Source: Roridomyces roridus
Lineage: Eukaryota > Basidiomycota > Agaricomycetes > Agaricales > Mycenaceae
Direction of reading: 5' to 3'
DNA length: 64,000 nt
Assembly (NCBI GenBank): GCA_029378245.1
Contig: JARKIF010000130.1
Coordinates: forward strand, 1 to 64,000
The stretch's first letter is position 1; each line of letters starts with the position of its first letter. The notes under the pieces are model-generated. The model worked only from the letters and a program-made list of their open reading frames with translations. It was not told the origin of the DNA and did no database searches. Both the position numbers and the translations under genes were made by a program. Positions 30,271-40,556 of this stretch are shown piece after piece.

Positions 30271-32339
30271 TCAGTGTCGTGAATGAAATGATTTGCCATC
30301 TCTTGGTAGGGTCGCCTTGGAATACGGCTTGGAATACGGCTTGTTGTTCTTGTTGGACTGTTTCTTCCGCGGTCGATCCGGTCCACATTCGCGAACGGCG
30401 CACTGCTCCGCCAGCTTCTTTTGCCGCAAGTCGTTCTTCCTTTCCTTTACAGCCGCTTCCTCCAACCGCAACCTGCGTCGGCTCTGAGCGCCCTCGTGAC
30501 CAGCGAAATCCCCAGCTACAAAGGCGGCGATCCAAGGCGCCAACAAGGCCTTGAGCCAGCGGTAGAGGTCAGTCCACCCTTGAACAGTTCATCAGCGAGA
30601 GTCGAGTACATTGGGACCAAACTTACCGAGCTTGACATAGACGAATCCAACCAAGGCGTAGAATGCAGTCTCCGATTCATCTTGAGAGATCCAGGTTGCA
30701 TCATCGCCCACACGACGCAGCGTGCGCGTATGCTTGTTTAACTTATACAGCAATCCCAGTCGTGCCACCAGCGGCGTCCCTGTGCATACAGTTCGTATGT
30801 CCTGGGTCGCGTTAGTCTTTGATTCATTATTGACAGAGGAAGACTCACGTCCAATTCCCCGCACTCCAGCCATGGGGAGTCCTCGATCGGTGATGCAGTC
30901 AATACAGCCCTGTAGAGATGCAAACCAAGCGAACGAAAGCCTGGATTGGAGTTGACATGTTCTCCCCAGTGGAGAGAGCAATCGAGATCCGTCAAAACAG
31001 CGGTAAGGATATGCGGCTCGATGTCGACGATAGGCAGGGCTGGCGGGTACTCCTTGCCAAACTCCACACGCGAACTATCCAACCCTTCCCAAATGTTGCG
31101 GCCAGCTCCGATGATGCCTGGGATGTTGTCGGCCTTCAAGGACTTGAGCACGGAGGAATCGGCGCGCAAATATAAAAGATCTTGCGAGTCGAGGTCAGGC
31201 CCCAGTGGGACGACACCAGTGACGAAACATCCGAGCCGGGCCTCATACGCGTTCTTCTCCGTCTTCGTTGGAAGGGAGCTGGATTGGGTGCTGCGGCGCA
31301 GAGCCTGGATCCAGGGATCGAAGAGAAGGCGAAGCCAAGCGAGAGTGTTAATGAACCCTACAATGTGTCAGAAAAACGTGTAGAAAATGTACGAGCGCTT
31401 ACCCAAGGAAAGGCCTATGGCGCCCACTAGAGATTCAAAGATACGACACATGTGTGGCATTCCAGGGATCGGTCCACTATACGGTATGCTATACAAGAGG
31501 GCGAGACGGCCGAGGAAGCGTTTGCTGACCAGCACGGTAACAGATCGCTAGTGTACTCGTTAGAACGATGGACTCAGAGCAAGAAAAAGGTATACGCAAC
31601 AGTGTGAAAAGGCCTGGAACAAGCAGACAAGGAATCATACACAGAAGCATGGAACGCTGCGCAGTGATGCTGATAGGGCCCCTAAATCGACCCCCGCCGA
31701 CCGATAGGGCCCTATGAGGCCCTAATCCCCTATAAATAGGGCCCCGCCATAGGGCCCTATCGAGGCGGGTGGCCAAAAAAGGAAATAGGTCCGTGATGGG
31801 TTTGATTCTCTGATATTGCTCTGATACGTTGATTTCTGCGGCTCCATCTACTCTGCAGTTGCATTGATGGCTTTGAGTTCTTGCTCCTCTGTGATCTCCT
31901 CGTTTCCAAGGTGTTTGAGAGGCTCCCGGCCTCTGGAACGTCACGTGAAGATAAGATAAGATAAGATTTAGGACCTCAATGGGGCCTATGACTTGACCCC
32001 AGACTCGATAGGGCCCTAATTTAGGGCCAGATAGGGTCCCTATCGCTTGAGGCCCTATCGCCCCTCAAGCATCACTGACGCTGCGTCAATGAGCGCGTCG
32101 CCGAGCCATTCGAGAGGCTCGTTATCCAGGGCTCTGAAAGCCTGGGTTATCAAGCGACGAGAGACGCCCGAGGGGAACTCTGGCGGATAGTTCTCATGAA
32201 ATTCTGGGTGTGGAAGGTCCGATATGGAGCGCCAATTGGAGCGGCCATCGAATTGCTTCAACAGCTTATCCACCGTGTCTTGCTTCGAAACTCGCTTCCT
32301 AACTAAGATTGTGGGCAGGGGATCAGGTGTGCGTAGCAT
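30271..32339 (-). pseudogene. RNase III-domain protein, copy 2, split by a MITE
   Basis: The second tandem copy keeps MLRTPDPLPTILVRKRVSKQ and PLEWLGDALIDAA, the second motif FESLVGAIGLSLG, and the C-terminal RRRLRLEEAAVKERKNDLRQ with a stop at 30271. A 416-bp element (31662-32077) is inserted directly after ALIDAA and brings stops. After the insertion the donor region of exon 1 has also diverged from copy 1. The remaining downstream exons are well preserved, which suggests that inactivation is not ancient. Copy 1 is intact, so one functional gene probably remains. Confidence 0.8.
31662..32077. mobile_element. hAT-type MITE, 416 bp, inside RNase III copy 2
   Basis: Perfect 10-bp terminal inverted repeats CAGTGATGCT and AGCATCACTG, with looser complementarity further in (GATAGGGCC against GGCCCTATC). 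A perfect 8-bp target duplication ACGCTGCG lies at 31654-31661 and 32078-32085. The empty site is visible in RNase III copy 1 at about 29490-29500. The element is full of palindromic ATAGGGCCCTAT motifs and has a (GATAA)n run near 31950, with no transposase. The CAGTG terminus and 8-bp duplication place it with hAT elements, but it is unrelated in sequence to the MITE at 13435-13951. Confidence 0.93.
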
Positions 32340-32592
32340 TGCAAGGTTGGAGAAAAAGGAACAGATCAGGTGTCAAAGGTCCAAATCGGGTCGACTCAAC
32401 GCCAGCGTCTCAAACAGGAAGTTTTCGTTTTTACGATTGTAAATTATTATATTTTGCTTGCTTGTGTCTATGTCGTAAAAGAGAGAGAGAGAGTAAAGAA
32501 GAATGTCTAACCACCGGCTCTAGTTTTGCTCGCGACCGGCGCCCCCAAGAAACGCAGCATACAACGAACCAAAATCCACACTACACCAACGC

Positions 32593-35500
32593 TCATGCCA
32601 TCCTTCCTAAAACGCGCGGAGTTGAGACTTCAGCCATGTTAATGAAGATGTCGTCCGCAGGGTGACGGTACAGAGGCGACCGCAGACGCTTCTGGTCAAG
32701 GTGGTGACCAATGAACCCGATGCTCCGTCCAAGGACGAAGAGACCGTTCAGGGTACCAATCTTGATGTACTCGTCCGCCTCCTCGCGCGTAAAGGCGCCA
32801 GAGTCACGGAGCAGGTCGACAAAGCAGACGGCGATGCATCCATCAACGTTGAGGATGAGCGTGTCCTTCTTCTGCGTGGTCACCTTCTCAACGGCAAGCG
32901 CATAGTCGAGCAGGGAGTGGCTGGGGAAGTTGTTGCGGACGTACTCCTTGACGAGCTCGACACGCAGATCGGGGTTGTTGACGCTCTTGATCTTGTGGCC
33001 GATACCAGAGACTAGACAACGATTAGAATGTAAGAAAGAAGAAAAAGAAAAGGGACGCACTGAGCTTGTTCGCCTTGCGGGCGTTGTCAACAAACTCACG
33101 CGGCGTGAGACCAGTGTCGCGCGCCTCGGAGAACATGGAAGCAGCCTCATCGAGAGCACCACCGAAACGGCTACCGATGGTGAGGAGACCAGACGCCAGC
33201 GAGGAGATGAGGTCCTTTCCGGCACGGGTGGCAACGATAGTGTTCATCGCACCAGACACGGCCGGACCGTGGTCAGCAGTGAGCATGAGGACCATCTCGA
33301 TGAATTTGGTCGCCCATGGTTGCAGACGGCGCTTGAACCACAGCAAACTTACGACACCACCGAGACCAATGTCCTCCTTGAAGACGTCGGAAATACGCAT
33401 GCCGGCGTACAACAGCTCCTGGCCACGCTCGTCGGAGATGGTGGAGATGAAAGCAGCGGGCTTCCGGATGAGGCCGAGCTCCTGCGCCCACTTGTAGTCC
33501 ATAGGGATGACCGGAGGGTCGGCCTCGGCCTTCTCGAGGATAACACCCTGGGAAACGAGACCCTGGTACGTGTCCTTGAGCGCTTGGGGCAGCTCCTCGA
33601 ACGTCTCGGGGACAATGAAGCCCGCAGCACGCATGGCCTTGTTCTTGGCGTCGGCCGTCTCCATCTCCGAGTCAGCCATGGAACCAGCGTGGCCAAACTG
33701 CACCTCGGTAGCGAACATCTTGGCGCAAGTACCGATAGCCCAGGCGACGATGGGCTTGCGGATCTTGCCCGACTTGACGGCCTCGATGACACGGTACTCC
33801 TCAACACCACCGACCTCACCAAGAAGGACGAGCATCTTGCAGTTGGGGTCGGCCTCGTAGCGGAGCAAGTGGTCGATAAAGGTCGAACCGGGGTAACGGT
33901 CACCACCGATGGCGATACCCTCGTAGGTACCGTTGGTGACGAGCGACAGGATGTTGTTGAGCTCGTTGGACATGCCTCCGGACTTGGAGACGTAACCGAC
34001 GGAGCCAGGGCGGTACAGCTTGGACGCAGTGATGTTGTCCATCATACCACCAGAGTTTCCGATACGGAAGCAGCCGGGCTTAATACCACCGACGGTGGCA
34101 GGCCCAATGACGAGGACACCGAGTTCCTTGGCGCGGTAGAGCAAGTCACGAGCGTGACGCTCAGGAACACCCTCGGCGATGAGGGCAACGCTGCGCAGCT
34201 GCGCGGAGAACTTGAAGATCTCGAGCGTGCTCGAGTACACGGAACGCGACGAGGCAAAGTTGACGACAACGTCGACGTCGGGGTGCTTGCCAACGGCCTC
34301 CTCGATGGAGGTGTAGACGGGCAGAAGCGTCTCCTTGGTTCCCCAGTAAAACTTTTGGATGTGGTGGCCACCGAAGGGGTAGATCATGGCGGCAACGCTG
34401 GGCGTCTTGCGGCCACACGAGTAGTCAAAGTCAAGCATGCCCTGGATGGCACGGGGCTGGAGACCGTAGACAAAGCTGCGGGTCACGTCGTCAAAGGGAC
34501 GGAACCAGGGGCGCGTGCCGTGCGAGGTTCCTTGCTCAAAGTGCACAATGTGGTCGGCCAACTGGGTGCGCTCGCCAGACGGGTGAATCGTGCCGACGGC
34601 GGGATCAGATGGGTCATGCACATCAATGGCGGCGGCAGCGGGCGTGGTGGCTCCCGAGCTGGGGATGCTGATGGGCACGGGTGCAGCCTTCTTGGAAAGG
34701 TCGATGCCGAGGGCAATGGGAACAATGTCGGTGATGTGGGTGTCCGGGCCGTAAACCTTGATGGGGACGCCAAGGCTCTCTCCGAGGAGGCGCATAGCGC
34801 GAAGACCCTCCTGGTAGTTGGGACCACCACGACGGACGTAGATCTTGACATTGTGGTGGACGAGGCCACCCTTGAACTCCTTGAGGGCGCGGATAATGCC
34901 CTTGAAAGTGGCGGCGACGTTGGTGAAGTTGGCAATACCACCACCGATGATGAGGATCTTGCCCTCGGGGTGAGGGGTACCGCGGGTAATCAAGTCGACT
35001 ACGGAAAGATTAGAATCGGAGATAGATAAGAGCAAGGATCGCTTCGGTTACTCACTGACGGTGCGAGCGTACTCGTAGGTTTGACCCTCAGTGGGAGCTC
35101 CACTGTACTCGCCGTAGTTGGCGAGCTCACCGGCAAAGCCGTGAGCGGCGATCGCGTCAGAGTAGACGACACTAGCTACGGGAAAATGAGAAAATTTAGC
35201 AAAAAATTAGCACGAGCACTCACCTCCACCACCGGCAACCATGGTCCAGATACGGCCGTGGGGGTTGAGGACAGTCAGCTTGAGGGAAGCACCCGTGGAA
35301 GCGTCAAGCTTCTGGATATAGGCCTCCTCGGTGGTCAGCTGGCGACCGAAAGGGGCGGGGAAGACCATGGGCGGGCCACGGTCGGCCTGGATAGAACCAG
35401 CCTTCTTGGCGGCGGGGGCACCGGTCAAAGACTCCTCGTAGAGGGCAAGGTCGCGAGCAACAGCCCACATGGGGCCACAGATCGAGTCTGCGGTCTGGTC

Positions 35501-36347
35501 GAGCTTGGCAGCCATGTCAAGGAAATGGATGTCGCCGTTCTCAAGGCAGACGAGGGGGTTGATCTCGAGATAGGTGAAGTGGAGGTGCACGTAGACGGCA
35601 TACAGACGGAGGATAAAGTCGGTCAGGGCGTCCTTGCTGGCCGCAGGGACCGCAGCGAGGAGGGTGGACTTGATGGTGTCACGGGAGGGGAAGCTGCCGG
35701 GGACAGCGAGGGCGGCGAGAGGGATTTGGAGACGCACGGCCTTGGCATCGACATCACCGACGTCGACACCACCTTCGTGGGTGAAGATGATGGCATCGCC
35801 CTCACGGCCAGAGTTGATACAGATGTAGTACTCGGTGTTGGAGGGGTGGGGAACGAAGGGCTCGATAATGAAGGTTGTAAGAACACCGGTAGTGTGTTCG
35901 ACCTGCAGAAAAAAGGATTGGCAACGTGAAACCCCTAAAACAATGGAGACGAACCTTGACCGGCTTGCCCGCACGCTGCTTGATCCAAGCCTTGGCACCC
36001 TCGGGGCCATCCCAGGTCTTGTTAATAGCCAGGAGACCGGCCTTGCCACGACGCTTGATGAGCACGTCGGGCTTGGCGACGAGTTTCGTCCCGGTGGGGT
36101 CTACCCATGAGGGGGAAGCGAGGTACTTGTCTGGATAAACGAATCGTCAAAATCCCGTGGAATGGCGATGAAAGGTGTGCTCACCGGTGGTGTCCTCCTC
36201 GGACCAGTTGAACTGGGCGACACGCGGCTTGGGGTACTTGAAGTCTGCGCTCACAGCGGGATAGTCTGCGATGGGGGCAGGAGCCTTGGGAAGCCAGTGG
36301 GCGACGAGGAGCTTCGCGTCGTACTCGCGGATGGGTTTGGATGCCAT
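32593..36347 (-). CDS. ATP-citrate synthase (single-chain ATP-citrate lyase)
   Basis: Cytosolic enzyme that splits citrate with CoA and ATP to acetyl-CoA and oxaloacetate, feeding lipid and secondary metabolite synthesis. Starting at ATG 36347 ([20 protein letters not shown]), the N-terminal ATP-grasp half includes [36 protein letters not shown] and [11 protein letters not shown]. The CoA-binding middle holds [20 protein letters not shown] and [20 protein letters not shown]. The catalytic histidine is in [12 protein letters not shown]. The C-terminal citrate-synthase-like part has [19 protein letters not shown] and [20 protein letters not shown], ending at 32593. About seven exons with 45-60 bp introns, all in frame. 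Both halves on one chain is the basidiomycete and animal arrangement; most ascomycetes use two genes. Single copy in the window. Confidence 0.95.
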
Positions 36348-37032
36348 AGTGGTGGTGGATGAAGGGAAAGAAGAGAGGTAGGTTCGCCCAAAATTTTATC
36401 TGCCGGCGCGTGCCCCAAAATTCACACGCCAAATCGGATGAGGCGTTCGTTGCAGACGGTGGTTATTATATGAAACGACCCGAAACGGGTACAGAGAGCC
36501 CCTTGCGCCCGTCTGGTTGGCCCAATCAACGGTAGAGGCCGCTGCACGACCACCAACGGCCGCTCACTGTTCGTCCAAATAAGGCAACCACGGCCTGCCC
36601 CACTCGCAGAGCAACTTCGGAGTCCTGTTCGCCATCTTTCTGCATCCTTCCAGATACCTACTACCCTCAGACCCACCCTCGGTCCCCGACGCGGTCGGTA
36701 TCAAGAACCACGATAGAGATCGTCTCTGCTCTCGTTGGTGGTACGGTGCTGATTGCAATCTGCGGGGAAGACACAGCAAGACTCGGATCGCCAGTAGGCG
36801 TGGGTTGTCCGTCGACGGTCCCTGTGCGGTATCGACGACCGGCTCTGGTTTCAAGGAGGGACGCCAGCGGAGGTCCATGTTGTTTTAATTTCACATCGAA
36901 ACCTCAATTGAACCGATTCTATTGTCTTTGGTTACTTGGGACGGCTGGGGGTATCCTGACCTTACTCCCTAACACGTTGCGTACACGAGTCTACACGAAT
37001 AACTCGCAAGAAACGAACGTTAATATCCGAAG
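36348..37032. other. Intergenic, upstream region of ATP-citrate lyase
   Basis: No coding frame that I can support. It contains the ACL promoter and 5' leader and an unassigned GC-moderate stretch. Possible frames on the minus strand (36422-36894) lack any recognisable motif. Confidence 0.5.
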
Positions 37033-37068
37033 ATTAGATTAGATCAATATTAGCATCTAATCTAATCA
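37033..37068. repeat. Perfect 13-bp hairpin at the inner edge of the right arm
   Basis: GATTAGATTAGAT (37033-37045) is exactly complementary to ATCTAATCTAATC (37056-37068), with a 10-nt loop. It lies about 75 bp outside the point where homology to the left arm ends. It could be a terminator-like or cruciform structure. Confidence 0.6.
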
Positions 37069-37151
37069 AAACACAACCATCTGTAGGTCGCCCCACGGCT
37101 TTACGATCTGGTAGTGGAAGGCTCTTCCTGACAATCCCCCCACACGAAGAA

Positions 37152-37197
37152 ACGGGCGCCTGAATTCGAACCAGGATGCATGTCCACACACGCCCGT
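37152..37197 (-). other. tRNA-like hairpin, inverted partner
   Basis: Minus strand: ACGGGCG and CGCCCGT form the same 7-bp stem, and a T-arm-like CCTGG-TTCGAAT-TCAGG is present, with one G-T pair. It is two bases shorter than the left copy, and its loop change from GACT to GAAT keeps the B-box core GGTTCGAAT. Confidence 0.4.
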
Positions 37198-37295
37198 AGA
37201 AAATAAGGCTCCTCCCGCCGCCTGGCCGTACGAGACGGACTTTTTCAGCTCAAGAACGCGCCCCCAGAACCCAACAGGCGGTCGGAAAGGAGGAT

Positions 37296-37323
37296 CCCCC
37301 AGAGCCCAAATCCCCCAGAACCC
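37296..37323 (-). other. G-quadruplex-type motif, inverted partner
   Basis: Four C-runs on the plus strand (G-runs on minus) match the motif at 24057-24085, with one loop base changed. It lies at the same distance from the small-protein gene. Confidence 0.5.
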
Positions 37324-37387
37324 AAACAGACCACGTCCTTGCTCCTTGGGCTCGGTCAGCAACTGGAACTATACTGTAACTCACCAT

Positions 37388-37780
37388 CTACTTCCTCGCC
37401 CTCGACTTCCTTCCCCTCGTCGCCATATTCGTGATGCTCGCAAAAATCGTCCGCTTCCTCTTCAACTTGGTCTCATCAGTCTTCAACTCTGTCACATCGT
37501 CAGTAGTCTCCGGGAGAGGAGGAGGAGGATTAGCAGGAGCAGCATAAGGTGAAACATATCCTTCTGGGACCCTATCCATGTCGTCGAGGTCCTCCAACTC
37601 GGGGATATTGACGCCAGCCGGCCAGAGGAACGGTGTTGACGGCGAACCTCCGGGGGTGTACATCGGCCAGTTGGTGGCGGGACTCGGGACCAGGGTGGGG
37701 ACAGACGGAAGCGGCGACGTCGGGGCCAGCCCAACAGAAGGGGAACCTGCTTTGTGAATCCAACGAAGCTGACGAGGCAT
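37388..37780 (-). CDS. Unknown Pro-rich basic protein, second copy
   Basis: A 130-aa frame starting MPRQLRWIHKAGSPSVGLAP, with the same layout as the protein at 23603-23992. Substitutions such as A to T and T to S and a one-residue insertion (PPPPLPETTDD against PPPPSETTDD) lie in the variable middle. The basic C-terminal tail is identical. The TATA box is at 37890-37897. Both copies being open argues against random sequence. Confidence 0.6.
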   Translation of the reverse strand: MPRQLRWIHKAGSPSVGLAPTSPLPSVPTLVPSPATNWPMYTPGGSPSTPFLWPAGVNIPELEDLDDMDRVPEGYVSPYAAPANPPPPLPETTDDVTELKTDETKLKRKRTIFASITNMATRGRKSRARK

Positions 37781-38030
37781 TGTGAGTAAACTTTTAGTGG
37801 TTGTGGGTGTAGCTGAGCGCTGAGTGCGTGTGTGTAGGCAAGGTCTAATGCGAGAGCAGAAGATGGGGAATTAGCGAGCAAGAGGCGGTCTTATATATGT
37901 TTGCTCTCCATTTCGATCGAGCGGATGTATTTATCTAAAAGTTACCCGCACTTACCCGCTCTGTCTGAGATCGTATCCGGTCTCACCTGCAAATGCAGCC
38001 GGCGAGGCATTTAATTCAATAAAAAAACAT

Positions 38031-40342
38031 TTATGCGCCCCTACTAGCCTTGCAGATTTGTCGATGATTCTTCCAATCCGACCTTTGGCAGGTATCGTTG
38101 CAATACCTGTTAACAATCAGTTAGCACAAGCAACACCACAACGCAGCACGTACCTCGCTCTCTGACACCCAGCGCACCGTTTGAGCACCGCGCTGCGTTT
38201 ACCACAGCAAGTGCAAGCATGCAACAGAACCTCTCCACAATCCCTTTTAGCCCCGAACTTTAGACCGTTCATCTCGGAATCGATCACGTATTTATGGCTC
38301 ATGTTCAGCTTTTGCAACCATTCAACAATATCGTCTTCGTTCGGATCTGCCGCCGTGTCCGGGGCGCCGGGTTGGTTCGAATTCTCTGTAGACGATCGCA
38401 GCAAAAATTCGGGTTGGCGAGTCATGGCTGCTTCCCAGCGTCGCCAGGCAGTCGGCATGCGGCGGAATATTTCCTCGAGAGTGGTGAAATACTCTTTCGG
38501 GAGACGAAGTTGGCATGTCGCAGCGGATTTCCTCCTCAGTGTCTAAAATGATTCTGAATATTCGTGTAAAGCAATGTGTTGATAGCTCACCTGGAGTTCC
38601 TCGTCGTTCAAGGTATGTCCCCTTGAAAGAAAAGTGAGAAGAATGGACATTGCGCCCATCATCGCCGTCCGTGGATGTTCGACTGGCTTGCTATCCAAGA
38701 ACGCCTTCGCATGAGACAAGCCCTTCTGCACCAAAACATTGACTTTGCGTAGATGCTCTTCGTTTGGCAGCGGAGAGCTGTTCATCGTCGCGATGATGCT
38801 GTACACACCAGTCGTCGCTAAGCCAAGAAGTTCTAGGCGGATAAGTTCCGACATGGGATGACATTGGAGGCCCTTCTCTGCGAAGAGGATGACTGGAATG
38901 ACAGAGTTTGGGTTGAGTGCCATGGCGTAGTAGAAGTAGGCCACGGATGGATGTTTCTCGATACATGAATGTGCAAACGAGGACGCCTTGTCCTTCTCGT
39001 GTGCGAGAAGAAGCTCGGTGTGTATGATATCAGCAGCTAGGTCTGCTCGAGTACTTCGATCCGTTCGAAGAGCCGCTTCACATGTTTCCAAGATCTTCGT
39101 CAAGTGGGTGTCTTCAGCGCGTCCCTTCTCGAGACGCCCTCTTATGAGTAGGGAGTTGCGCTGGATCCAGTGGCTCAAGGCGTATCCGAATTCAGAATGA
39201 GACTGGGGAATTTTTTCATCCAAAGCCTGGACCAAGTCGAAAACATGGACCAAGGCGTAAAGCTCGTCGATTCCGTCATCAAACTGCTCGAGGAAAGACT
39301 TGGAGCCCGGAAGCGCACGATTGGGCTCAGCGCAGGGAACGGGTTTGATCTCATCCCGGGGGCTCGTCGTATAAAGCTGGATGAGGGTGTATTGGGAAAG
39401 GCACCGGGTGGGGAGATCTCGAGACCGCATGGCAGCGACAAGAAAATTGATGAAATCGGAATTGGACGGAAAAACGGTAGCGAGATGGTCTTTCATCCTG
39501 CAGCAGAAGAAAGCAAAATGCCGAACTGCGAATGAACTGGAATTAGGAAGGTGGATGACGCTTAGCGAAAAGCGAAGGATGTGGGGCAAGGGGACTTGTG
39601 CCATAAGCTCCGGATCTGGGTTGTCGTCAAGGAAGACACCAGCGGCACAGCGAGTGAGAACGTAGACGCCGTCGTCCATCCAGCCATCTTTGAGCCCGGC
39701 TCGATTGGTCTCGCAATAATTGAGAATCGTCGGGAGGAATGGCAGCATCTCTTTGACTATCGCTATGTCAAGCTGGGCGGTAATATTTTGCAGTGCCTTC
39801 ATGACGGTACCACCCACGGACAAGTCAGGAGAAGAGAAGAGTGCCATTGCTTTCGGGAAAAACTCTGCGAATCGTGTCAGTTAACGACGCACATACGCGT
39901 CAATGTGAAGAACACACGAGTCTCCGCAAAGATACGGCTCCCAAGCTTTGCGTCCACCGCGATTCGCGAGTAGGTCAAGATGATGGCAGCGGCAAGACGA
40001 TCCGCTGAGATGGAGGAAAGACGATCTGCAGACGCGCAATCCGACCGAAATTCGCGTGTTTGAGCGTACAACGCGTCCAGTTTAGACGAGACGGTATCGA
40101 AGGCGTCGTGACACTGCTTCAAGCCTCGCGCAGTGCAAACGTCTGAGCAATATGAGAAACTTTCAGAGTCTATGTCGCGTCAACGCACCAGCAACACCAA
40201 GAAAGCGAGAAATGTGCTCAATGAGCATGTCTGGCTGGGCCACCAAAGCAGCTGCGAGCAATCGAGGAAAGTTGGCAAGGGTGCCACCAGCGCCATCGGT
40301 ACTCCGAGTATTTTCGGGATGTTTCTTCTTTTTACCAGACAT
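38031..40342 (-). CDS. MYND-type zinc finger protein (E type, intact, inverted copy)
   Basis: Counterpart of 21061-23356. It starts MSGKKKKHPENTRSTDGAGG (ATG 40342). Exon 2 carries MKQCHDAFDTVSSKLDAL. Exon 3 (39847 region to 38592) is open throughout with PHILRFSLSVIHLPNSSSFA and EKHPSVAYFYYAMALNPNS. Exon 4 starts TLRRKSAATCQLRLPKEY and carries CTCCGKRSAVLKRCAGCQRA, and the last exon gives YCNDTCQRSDWKNHRQICKA with a TAA at 38031-38033. All ligands are present. Compared with the left copy it has scattered substitutions but no frame damage. The conserved upstream block lies at 40435-40458. Confidence 0.85.
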
Positions 40343-40434
40343 TCTTGCGAAACGCGAGAAGAGTTGGTGGTGGTGGAAAGGGAAGAGTTGATCAATCAGT
40401 GATCAGTGATTGCGCAACCGGCACTGGTTGAACT

Positions 40435-40458
40435 GGCATTCAATATTCGACGTTCAAC
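40435..40458 (-). promoter_or_regulatory. Conserved palindrome-rich promoter block
   Basis: Same block as at 20949-20972 with one base change (GTTGAACGTCGAATATTGAA on the minus strand). It is about 93 bp upstream of ATG 40342. Confidence 0.4.
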
Positions 40459-40556
40459 TTTCCAGAGTTACTTTCTGACTCATCCACTCAAGTAAGTCAC
40501 TCCGTCTCTCAGGAGATTTTTACAAAACCTTCAAATCGTACTCCCCAAGTACTTAT

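Larger units (their letters stand above)
27820..32610 (-). repeat. Tandem duplication of the RNase III unit
   Basis: Unit 1 (about 27820-29970) and unit 2 (about 29971-32610, lengthened by a 416-bp MITE) match throughout: the gene, the 5' block CGACTCAACGCC...GTTTTCGTTTTTACGATTG, and the 3' tail. A piece of the 5' block also lies at 27505-27560, just before the lactonase coding start, so the duplication breakpoints used that sequence. Confidence 0.8.

Noticed and set aside
28118..32339. Dicer gene
   Set aside because: Only one RNase III domain per gene, with no helicase, PAZ or second RNase III domain.
32930..35029. 699-codon open frame on the plus strand
   Set aside because: It is the complement of the ATP-citrate lyase coding strand. 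It reads as a Val/Gly/Asp-rich shadow caused by GC-rich codon use, and the minus-strand frame has clear ACL motifs.
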